Shown: piece by piece, positions 55,491 to 64,000 of the stretch
Layout of the letters: each line of letters begins with the position of its first letter
Position numbering within the stretch: position 1 is the first letter of the stretch
Assembly: GCA_001599935.1 (NCBI GenBank)
Contig: BCIJ01000007.1
Location: forward strand, 248,176-312,175
Direction: 5' to 3'
DNA length: 64,000 nucleotides
DNA from: Holtermannia corniformis
Taxonomy: Eukaryota; Basidiomycota; Tremellomycetes; Holtermanniales
Made by a program: the position numbers and the translations under genes
The notes under the pieces: generated by a model
Seen by the model: only the letters and a program-made list of their open reading frames with translations
What the model was told of the DNA's origin: nothing
The model's database searches: none

Positions 55491-56407
55491 GTCTGATCAG
55501 CGCCAGTGTCTCTACGGGTCGGAGTGACGGTGCAGACCTTGAACGAGTGGCTCGAGAGCGTCATCTTGTATAGCCTCGCCTTTGGTGAGGACTATCGAGG
55601 TCATTGGCTCGTGAGGGAACAGAGCCAGTTGCAGCTTAAAATCGCGCATGAGGCGTTTTACACAGTGGAGGCATTTACGTGGTGGAGTGGGTCTGTAGCC
55701 AGTCTGTCGGATGATGGAGTGCTCTGCATCGCACTGTAGAGTGGACGGTCCTCTAAGAGCTCCTTCTACGAGCAACCGACTCTCTGCTGCTGTCTGTCGC
55801 ATCCGATGACTGGTTGAGGATGGCAGTCACCCGGTGCCACTGTTGCACGTGCTTGCAGCTCGGCCTCGGTCATGTCCGTGCGGATCGTCCGCCGCGCTCG
55901 TCTCCGCCGCTGCTGTCGTCCACTCGCCGGCGCACAAGGCATGGCGCAGAGTGCACCATGGTAGCACTGCATAACCACCCATCCTGCTGTTCAGGAGCCA
56001 TTCCGCGTCAGTGGCTTCTGCCGGTGCAGATCCTCCGGCGACGTATGCGTGATCGCCGCATCAGGGGCCGCCAGGGGTGCACAAGGTTGTCCTCTCTCTC
56101 TGGCGCTGTACCGCCGCCATGGATCCAAACAGGGGTCAGTGTGGGCGTGCAGTCGAGCTAAGATGCAAAGATTCATCCACAACAATCACACTGACAGCCG
56201 CTCTGACCACCAACGGCGGACTGACCTATGGTGCATGCCGTCCCAGCCCGGACGGACTAGCGGCGAGCTTGGGATACGCCATCTCGAGTACTTGCCTTTG
56301 GTGACGATCATCCTCAAAGACGATCAGGTCGGTGACCGACGTGCTAGCTGGCTATTGGCATCTTGGGCACGACCAGCGGGGTCGACGGAGGTGGACAAAT
56401 TGACGGC
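55491..56407. promoter_or_regulatory. 917-bp divergent region between CCS1 and the DH-domain gene
   Basis: Only short ORFs without domain or splice support. No RNA gene or repeat recognised. Confidence 0.4.
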
Positions 56408-59150
56408 ATGATCAAGCGGCTCAAGCCAAGGCAGGCGAGCTCGGACGCATCGCTCCCGTCTGTGCCATCGCCCACCCCCTCGCCATCGCCGTCCTTTCTT
56501 CGCAAAACGTTTACTCGTAGCAAGTCGTACACCAAGAAGCGCGAGGTGGCAGTTGAAAGTGGGACGGCCGAGGTGGCAGCAAGGGCAGGTGGAGAGTATG
56601 CAGACGCACGGCCGGCGTTCGAGCTGCCGTCGGATGCAGTTGACGATGCTGCATCAAGGTGGGCGCGTTGCTGTTGTCTGGCCGTGCTGATGGATCGCAG
56701 CAGTGCCACGGGGCTGTATCTCACAGTGCCGAACCCGACAGAGACACCCATCATACCAAAAAGACCCAATCCATCAAGACCCTTACCAACCCCGCTCCCA
56801 CCCGGCGCACTCCCACCGACCCCTCCCAAAGCGTCCCACCCACCCTCGCCTTCGCCTCCTCGAATCCGCACATCAGTCGACAGCGCCCTCGCGCCTCCCA
56901 ACCGCGGCACCCTCCGCCGTCCTCCTTCATCCTACCGACCCATCTCCAGCGACACGCTCTCCCAGTCCGTAGAGCCAGACCCAGCATCACACTCCGACAC
57001 CGACCTGCCCTCTCGCCGTTTCTCTCTGCGACTTCGCAAACCGAGCCTGTCGAAAAAGTTGATCAAGAAACGGCCGAGCTCTACGTTCTTCGGAAAGTCG
57101 ACCGAATCGGTAGAGCTGCTGCCTTTACCCCGCGCGACCCAGTCGACCGTCACGGTCCAACGAGCGGATTCGAGCAGCTCTGGCGCCGGCACGACGGAAT
57201 CGTCCATTGTCGTCACTCCGCTCGAACCGAGCGTTCCAACCTCCTTTGATATGATCGTCAAGGAGGCTGAGACGGCGGAGTTGGGACTCGAGATCGGCGA
57301 CCTCTCCGCCTCAACCATCACAACGCCATCACGTACCCGACCACCGCTAGCCCGCCTCCGCTCCGTCTCCCTCGGGACGCTCGCAACATCGTACCGTGAT
57401 TCCATGGCGAGCGCAGCTGATATCCTCGTTGCTGAGCGCGTAGAGCTCCAGCTGAGCCCTGTGCGGCTCGCAACGTTCCACACGGCTTCGGCCTCGACGC
57501 TGCGCACGCACAGGAGGAGTTTTGAGAGTGGACAGAGTATCCATTTGACGCGCTCGCCGCCGCCGCCGCCTCATTTGGCGGAAGCAAAGAGCCCGGCCCA
57601 GCGGAGAGAGGAAGCGGGAGGGCTGAGGAAGCTTTGGCGAGCGATGAGTGGGAGCGGGAAGAAGCGCGAGGGTGGCGAGGCAAGCCCAAAGAGGCCATCG
57701 TTGCCTAGGAGGATCTCCAAGCCTCGTGGGATCAAGAAACAGTCGCGCGAGGCAGCAGTGATCCAGGTCGTACCTGGGAGTCCGACGAAACCACGCCTGC
57801 GCCGGNTCAGCTCGCATGGAGCGCTGAGCACGGTCGAGAAGAGCGTGGCGCATCAGCGTACGCGCTCCGTCTCACTCGACAGCAGTTTCAACCCGTTACG
57901 CGAGCCGATTCCGTCCGACGAGCTGCAAGCCCCTGTCTCCCCGCCGTCTCCACAAACCGCGACTACCCCTTGCACACCCAACATGATCCTTCAAGAACTC
58001 GAAGCGACGGAAGCGCAGAGCCGGGCAGCGACAGGTCTACGGCGCAAAGAGAGCCTCGCGATCCTCGAACTCGACGCCCGGCGCCGCTGTAGACGCACAC
58101 TGGTCGATATCCAAGACGACGACGTGTTCCATCAAGTGTTACAGAGCCTCAAGAGCCCACCGCAAGAGTGGGCCGTACCCCGGCCAATGACGGTCGCGGC
58201 CGAGGTTGCGTGGGAAAAGTCGGTTCGGGCCTGGTTTGTCACGCGTGAGCTTGTCAAGAGCGAGAAGAGCTACGGCCGGCATCTGGCGAGGGGGATCCAG
58301 GTGGGTGAGGGGTGGCTACGAGGTGTACTGATGAGCGTAGAAACTCGAGGCGCGAGATGAGACGGCCAAGCGCGCGAAACGGCATACCCTCGCAATGTCG
58401 CCCATCTCACCTGCGGAATCCGTTCCGCCACGGAGACAGTCGCGTGTATCGCTGTCGGGCACTGAAGCGGCTAATACGCTCAAGCGGCCAAGGCGGGCTT
58501 CGACTCATCCCGAGCGCAGTCATTCGCTCTACCTCGACGAGGACGAGGCGCCAGTGTGGCTGAGCGAACCCCTGCCGATCCCGCACAAGCCAAATACTCA
58601 TGCCGCGTTACTACTACACTTGCCCCGGCTCGTCGCGATCTCCGCCACCCTCTCGGAGCGGTTCGCGCACGACCCATCCCCGCTCGGTGTCGCATTGGCA
58701 TTCACGAGCATGGAGGCCGAGTTGACCAAAGAATTCACTGAATGGGCTAAAGACGTCGGAGGGTACCTCTCGGCCGTGTCGTCGGATGCCGAGAGCAGCG
58801 CGGGCGAAGGCAGGCGCAAGAGGGTCTCGCGAGAAGATCGGCTCGAGCTGGCGGATATAGTGAGTCGTCCCGGTCGTGAGCGTGGCTCATGTCCCAGATC
58901 ATCATGCCCACTCAGCGTACCCTCCGCTACGCCCTCTTCTTCTCCGGTACGTCTCAACCTTGATAGCTCCTACTGACCCGCAGAACTCGGGCCCGAGCTC
59001 TCGTCCGAAAGCGCGCGCGCACACGTCCAGCACGCTCTCGAAGCCGCCAAACGAATAGCGGCCGAATGCGACCGCCAACAGACGCACGATCTCGGCTTAC
59101 CACCACTATCCCGACCTGCATCCAGCACGAGCAGTAAGAAGCGCCGCTAG
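56408..59150 (+). CDS. DH-domain (RhoGEF-like) protein with long disordered N-terminus
   Basis: Four exons (56408-58300, 58341-58859, 58898-58946, 58984-59150) give about 875 aa; an in-frame 42-nt intron at 56659-56700 is also likely. Residues 1-580 are Ser/Pro-rich with basic clusters (KKLIKKRPSS, KKREGGE). A DH-like domain spans about 590 to the end: WFVTRELVKSEKSYGRHLARGIQ opens it, and ADIIIMPTQRTLRYALFFSEL is the conserved last helix of the exchange surface. No PH domain follows. An N base at 57806 leaves one residue unknown. Confidence 0.8.
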
Positions 59151-59213
59151 TCTGTTATAATTCTGTTGTATGCTTAGAAAGGACATTGATGACACACGCT
59201 GCATCGCCACGGA

Positions 59214-59606
59214 TCACTGCAACGTCTTGTAAAAGCCGTGCGGGAACGAACGGCCGTACGGGTTGAGCTTGCCGATGAAGCCGCCGAGCTCGGGTTTGAG
59301 CGGCATCTGCGCGATTAGTCGTGCGCACACGAGTGCGAGCCAACTGACCGGACCCCATTTCGGCCAGCCATAGTTGTACGCCGGGCCTCCGACACCACCG
59401 TAGAACCCTGTGCCTCTGCCCTCCTGTGCCGCTACGATCGCAGGTGGGAGTTCCCACACTGGCGGTTCCATCGGCAGATCGAGCGGCGCGGCACCCCAGT
59501 AGCCCATTGTTGCGCCGCCGTGGGTCATGAGATGCGGGCCGTTGAAGAGCGGGTGGAAGCTGGCGCCGGGGTAGGTGGAGAAGCCGGGATGAAATTGGAA
59601 TGCCAT
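59214..59606 (-). CDS. small Gly/Pro/aromatic-rich orphan, 130 aa
   Basis: A single exon. The composition is rich in Gly, Pro, Trp, Tyr and Phe (for example GGPAYNYGWPKWGPVSW). There is no signal peptide or TM. The end, GKLNPYGRSFPHGFYKTLQ, is basic. Its stop lies 63 bp from the stop of the DH gene. No family recognised. It could be spurious, but codon use and composition look coding. Confidence 0.5.
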   Translation of the reverse strand: MAFQFHPGFSTYPGASFHPLFNGPHLMTHGGATMGYWGAAPLDLPMEPPVWELPPAIVAAQEGRGTGFYGGVGGPAYNYGWPKWGPVSWLALVCARLIAQMPLKPELGGFIGKLNPYGRSFPHGFYKTLQ

Positions 59607-59782
59607 GGTTGACTGGTCGTTGGTGTCTGTGAGGTACGGTCAGGGAGACGGGAAGGATCAGTGCTGTGAATGGACAAAGGAGCGCTGCAGGCTGCCTTTC
59701 CGACTGCGCGAGACTATACAACGTGCATCTAGTGTCTAGGGTTCTCTGCAAGCGTCAGTATTGTCAGGAGGAATGATAGCAC

Positions 59783-60167
59783 TCACATTATTCTATCCGT
59801 CATCACACACCACACGACCGCCAACCATGCTACAGCAACCGCCATCACGAACGTCCTATGCCACAATCTACTCTCCACCCGATCAGCAGCATCCTGCCGG
59901 TCTTGCGGTCCTTCTACCGGCTCGACCACGTAGATTGAAGTCGACTCGTCCCACGAGATGGATTTGCCGTTGACAGTGATCGTGGTCGTCTCGGTGTATG
60001 TTTCCGAGGTCACAGAGATCATACAAGCTGTGGTCGTCAGCGCGGTGACCAGTCTACGACGCAGTATACAGTACCATATATGACCTGACTCGGGCTCCCA
60101 GGCTACGAATAGCACGGCTCCTCCGTCTTGGCAGCCCACAAGCTGCGTCTGCGTCTTGCCAGGCGAG
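59783..60167 (-). CDS. small membrane protein with C-terminal anchor, 5' end unresolved
   Basis: Two confident exons (60085-60167, 59783-60027) encode a Cys-containing region (VGCQDGGAVLFVAWEPES), a Thr-rich segment (SVTSETYTETTTITVNG) and a terminal TM (TFVMAVAVAWLAVVW) ending RIM. A TTTGCAG acceptor precedes the first shown exon, so an upstream exon exists between 60168 and 60301, but I could not fix its donor and ATG. The gene is divergent from the nucleotide-sugar transporter. Likely a secretory-pathway or surface protein; family unknown. Confidence 0.5.
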
Positions 60168-60301
60168 CTGCAAACAAGAAACACATCGATTGCAAGCACA
60201 TGAATGTCAAGGGACGTGCTGAGTGATTGTTGCAGTTTGCCGTCCAGCAGTGCATCTCCTTCCCGAGTAATTCACGCAGGTCACCCTAGTCGCCCCCTCT
60301 G

Positions 60302-61989
60302 ATGAGCCGGATCACCAACTTGCCGCCGCCAACGCGGATCGACGTCGTCCATGGCGCCGTCGAATCGGCCGCAAGCGAATGGGTCATGATCCTCTCGCTC
60401 GTTTTTGGCGGCTGTTGCTCGTAAGTGCTGCGTCGTACTTCCTGTCCCAGTGTAACCCCTCAGCAACGTCTGGGCACTCGAGGCCGTGCTGCGAGATCAT
60501 CCCGGCTCAGGTTCGTGCTTCCTCTCCGCATACGATCGCTGATACGCACAGGGACGCTGCTCACCTTTTCGCAATTCCTCTTCGTGACACTGCAGACGCT
60601 CTCGTCGCAGCTCACTTTTCGACCCTCTGGCCCGCTCAAGCTCAGCACACAGTATCGCCAGAAGAAGCTGTGGATCCCTAGGCTGCGTCCGCGCATGGTC
60701 CCGCTTCGGCGGTGGGCTGTTCAAGTCGTGCTCTTCTTGACTGTCAGCTTGAGTGCGTTGGTCGGCCGGCCTGGGTGTAGCTGATCGCGCAGTGAACAAC
60801 TTTGCATTCAGCTACAAGGTTCGTCACGGCGAGGCGAGCGGCGCTAAGCCTGACAGGTGCCCGTGCCCGTGCACATCATCTTCAGAAGCGGCGGTAGGTT
60901 ACTAGCTCGTGCATGGACCGACTGAAGGAGCAGGTCTGGTCGTATCAATGACGACAGGGTACCTCTTTGGCGGGCATCGCTACTCGTCAAAGCAGGTGGT
61001 GAGTCGTGGTTCAGAGTATCACCGAGCTCACCCGCAGGCGTCCGTGCTGACCGTGACGGCGGGCATCGTTCTCGCGACGCTATCTGCGCCTCGAAAGCCC
61101 AAGCCGGGTCATCTCTCGGTCGAGAGCACCCTAGCGCACGACCGCGAGTACCTGATTGGGATCAGCCTGCTCTGCGGTGCACTGGTCGTATCTGCCTTTC
61201 TCGGTCTGTGGCAAGAGGAGACCTATAGGCGATACGGCGCAGCATGGCGCGAAGCCCTCTTCTACTCTGTGCGTTGCCGATGCCCAGCCATCGTCACTGA
61301 CAGGCACAGCATGCCATGGCGCTTCCATTTTTCCTCCCATTCACAACCTCGATCACAACCACCTTGGCCGCGTTCACCCTCTCGCCCAAGCTCCACCTGA
61401 TCAGCATGCCAAACTACCGTGCATACTTTTCAAAGCCGCACGAGATCCCGTACCCGAAACCGGCTAATTTCCATGAACCACTGTTCAAGCTGGTCATGCC
61501 CGGCGCGTGGTTCGCCCTCGTCGTCAATGTCGTCACGCAGGCGCTGTGCGTGCGCGGTGTGAATCGTCTGACTTCGGTGCGTGCACTAAACCGCGCGGAC
61601 TGGCTGACAGCAACAGCGCGTCTCGTCAGTCTCCGTCAATATGATCCTGACCATCCGGAAAGCCGTTAGCCTCGGCATCTCGGTTTGGTACTATGGCAAC
61701 GGGATGACTCTGGGACTGGGCATCGGAGCTGCCATGGTGCTCAGTCAGTCTCCAGCGCTCAGTCGGTCCAACTGACGCATCCCGCCCAGTCGGTACGGTC
61801 CTCTACTCGCTATCCGCCGCACCGCACATTGTTGACGCGCACGTCGATTCCCCGATCGCCAAGACGGCGCGAAAGCCCGAGACGGATAAAGACGAGTCGG
61901 ACACCGAGGTCATCAAGGACTCGACCGAGGTTCACGTTGGAGATGGGCTGAGGGAGCGCAAGCCACCGAGAGCACGTACGAGTGGATGA
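60302..61989 (+). CDS. nucleotide-sugar transporter, UAA family (YEA4/SLC35B4-like)
   Basis: Ten exons (60302-60420, 60464-60510, 60552-60752, 60793-60818, 60857-60893, 60934-60998, 61038-61268, 61310-61576, 61617-61743, 61790-61989) give 439 aa. Family motifs include GGCCSNVWALE, LLTFSQFLFV, NNFAFSYKVPVPVHIIFRSGG (typical of UDP-GlcNAc transporters), GYLFGGHRYSSKQ and the last-TM TIRKAVSLGISVWYYGN. Around ten TM segments. It likely imports UDP-GlcNAc into ER or Golgi for glycan and chitin synthesis. The charged tail is unusually long, about 50 residues. Confidence 0.92.
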
Positions 61990-62085
61990 GATGAGATGCC
62001 TGCCACAGTGTGATCGGCCGTGCATGCCGTAATCGCGCACCTACTGCAACCCACCAACCACTCGCGTACTTGTTAGTCGAGCAAG

Positions 62086-63180
62086 ATGGTGCCATGGAAC
62101 GCGGCGAGGGCCAAAGTGAGCCGGTGTGTACTGTTTACGGCTGGAGGAGCTGACAGTACAGGTGCAAATACGGTGGGTACTGACTCGCACGTTGGACCAG
62201 CGCTGACAGGACAGACTGTCGATCCAACGCCTACGGACCCTACAGGAGAAGAAGCTCGCGCTCGCCAAAAAGTGCGTCGAGTGCTCGAGATGGGCTTGCG
62301 CTGATCAGCCAGATCACGGCGCGAGATTGCTGACCTCGTCGTGAACGGTCGGGTGGAGACGGCTCGACTGAGGGTGGAGACGATCATTGCTGAAGATATC
62401 CATGTGTGTAGTACTGCACGCTTGATCGCACGCTGATAGATGACACAGGTCGAGCTGCTAGAGCTGCTAGAGGTTCACTGGCTCTTGCTGCTACGTGGAT
62501 GCGCTGACATCGGCAGCTGTACAGCGAAAAGCTGTTCGCCCGGTTCAACCTCTTGGAGGCGTCAACGTGAGCCGACGGCTGCTCGCCTTTTGCACCAAGC
62601 TGACCACCGCAGCGGGTCTGAACCAGAAGAGTCCATCTCGGACGCCGTCTCGGCCGTCATCTACGCCGCACCCCGAACCGAGATCAAAGAGCTGCAGCTG
62701 CTCCGCGAGCTTCTCATGCACAAGGTCGGTCAAACACTGCATCGCACCAGTCTGCTGACAGGACAGTTTGGCCGTGCTTACTCGCTCCCCTTTGTCGAGC
62801 CGACTCCCCCCGCATCGGTCCCGCCAAGAGTCGTGTCAAAGCTCGCACTGTTCACGCCGTCAAAAGACCTCGTCGACGCCTACCTTCAAGAGATTGCGAA
62901 TGGCTACGGCGTCGCATGGGCACCAGAAAGTGAATCGAGCTCTGTTGGTGCTGCGCCTGAACCGTTCGAGGCGGGTGGAGCCGAGGTAGACCAGGCGGTC
63001 GCGGCTAGCCCCGCCAAGGCCACACAGCCGCTTGCGCCGCCTGAATATCCCGTCGGAGAAGAGAGCTCCGCGTGGGAGGATGCAGATAAGAAGGAACCGG
63101 CTGTAGAGGACAAGCCTGCGCCTGTGCTGAGCCCGGAAGCCGCTCTCGCTGCTCGATTCGAAGCGCTGAAGCGAAGATGA
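62086..63180 (+). CDS. IST1: ESCRT-III regulator IST1
   Basis: Eight exons (62086-62115, 62162-62172, 62215-62271, 62313-62403, 62449-62472, 62517-62566, 62613-62724, 62767-63180) give 262 aa. Exon 2 is 11 nt and exon 5 is 24 nt. Conserved blocks are QRLRTLQEKKLALAKKSRREIADL, ARLRVETIIAEDIHVELLELLELYSEKLFARFNLLEAS and AVIYAAPRTEIKELQLLRELLMHKFG. The tail is acidic with a terminal AALAARFEALKRR that fits a MIM-type helix for Vps4. Function: endosomal sorting and abscission. Tandem with the transporter, 96 bp apart. Confidence 0.93.
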
Positions 63181-63310
63181 CCCATGGCGGTGATGTTGCG
63201 TGCGCCTATGTTGGTAGTCACGTGATATAGCGCGCGCCTAATTGTGACAACTGAGATTTCCGCCCGCTGCATGTTCATCATTGTCTACTCGTTGCTCTAC
63301 ACCAGCTACC

Positions 63311-64000
63311 ATGTCGGATCAAGCGCAGGACATGCATGGCGAAGGCCCGGGTGCGTCTGGATCAGCTCCAGTGCCAGAGCCAGTCGACAGCAAACCGATC
63401 GGACTCGGCCAGTCGCTCGTTACTCCGAGCGAAGCATCGAGTTCAGCACCCAAGCCCGGCGTCAAGATGAAGTTCAAGCCCAAGGTCCCTATCAGGCGGG
63501 TTGTCAAGGAGTGAGTCGATTGGGCTGTAGGACCTGACTGATGTAACCAGAGAGATCACCGAGGCGAGACCCGTGCGTGGGATGCTTCGTACGGAGCTTT
63601 GCTGATGTAGCACAGCCGCCGCCTGTAGTACGACCTATGCGTGGCAGAGGCGCCCCTCTAGCTCGGGGCGGTGATAGGGGAGGTCGAGGTGGCCGTGGCC
63701 GCGGAGGTGCTCGTGGAGGCGCACCATCAGCTCCTGAGCCATTCAGACCGGTCAATGTTGCTAGTGGACCGTGGTCAGCCCCGTCGGCGCACAGTGAGTC
63801 CTCACCACCAATCGCCGCGCTGACGATCAGACATTGTGCGGAATCAGGGTCAGGGTGGCGCAAGCAATGCGATGAAGATGTCGCGCGCGGGCGGGGGCCT
63901 GGACAGCGACGAGGAAGAAGTCTACTCGGATGAGGATGGCAAGATTGTCGACATTGCCGCCGTGTCGCGCCTGGGCGAGTCGGCGCCGACAAGTCTGACG
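63311..64000 (+). CDS. RPC53: RNA polymerase III subunit RPC53/RPC4, 5' part (cut by window end)
   Basis: Four exons are seen (63311-63510, 63551-63572, 63616-63793, 63831 onward). The N-terminus is disordered, with KPGVKMKFKPKVPIRRVVKE and an RGG-rich patch (RGGDRGGRGGRGRGG). The SDEEEVYSDEDGKIVDI block is typical of RPC4 family N-termini. The conserved C-terminal domain lies beyond the window. RPC53 acts in Pol III termination and reinitiation. The call rests on N-terminal features only. Confidence 0.75.

Overview
The window is nuclear DNA of a filamentous or yeast-like fungus, most probably a basidiomycete. Almost every gene is cut by many very short introns (about 36-60 nt) with GT(G/A)(A/C/G)GT donors, a CTGAC or CTAAC branch motif close to the acceptor, and (C/T)AG acceptors. 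Exons were assembled by eye with reading-phase checks across each junction. GC content is moderate to high and genes are densely packed on both strands. The class is not resolved. Four N positions (4684, 4711, 4734, 57806) show this is assembly sequence.

Region 1 (1-5.4 kb) is a nested transposon graveyard around two diverged copies of an F-box-like gene. It holds LTR-like sequences, two solo LTRs of one family in opposite orientation with perfect 5-bp target duplications, three copies of an 82-123 bp mini-LTR (one inserted in, and breaking, the first F-box-like gene), and a 1.6-kb element with about 38-bp CACTG inverted termini and a 3-bp duplication. The intact paralogue follows at 5.4-6.7 kb.

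Region 2 (7.5-32.7 kb) carries, in order: an RCR-like PY-motif membrane protein (-), the mitochondrial Fe-S P-loop protein IND1/NUBPL (+), a TMEM16/anoctamin (+), an unrecognised helical protein (-), a peroxisomal 4CL-like acyl-CoA ligase (+), a DH-PH-FYVE Rho GEF (-), the ribosome-biogenesis helicase DRS1 (-), a C2H2 transcription factor (+), a GCK-III kinase (+), GRASP (-), Rab11 (-) and a probable zinc-binding DNA-binding protein (-). The kinase, GRASP and Rab11 lie side by side and all belong to Golgi and secretory biology.

Region 3 (32.9-64 kb) carries THADA/TRM732 (+), a SANT/Myb-like protein (+), a lipase (-), COP9 signalosome subunit 1 with a 697-nt hairpin-rich intron (+), the phosphate-sensing SPX-ankyrin protein PHO81 (-), a disordered orphan (+), a Cys-rich orphan (+), a two-domain HypX/HoxX-like protein (+), the copper chaperone CCS1 (-), a DH-domain protein (+), two small orphans (-), a nucleotide-sugar transporter of the YEA4/SLC35B type (+), the ESCRT-III regulator IST1 (+), and the 5' part of RNA polymerase III subunit RPC53/RPC4, cut by the window end.

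Apart from the graveyard this is ordinary housekeeping euchromatin. The most unusual gene is the HypX-like fusion, because its bacterial relatives serve [NiFe]-hydrogenase assembly. The best structural findings are the exactly bounded mini-LTR insertion, the CACTG element, the outsize CSN1 intron, and coding microexons down to 5 nt.
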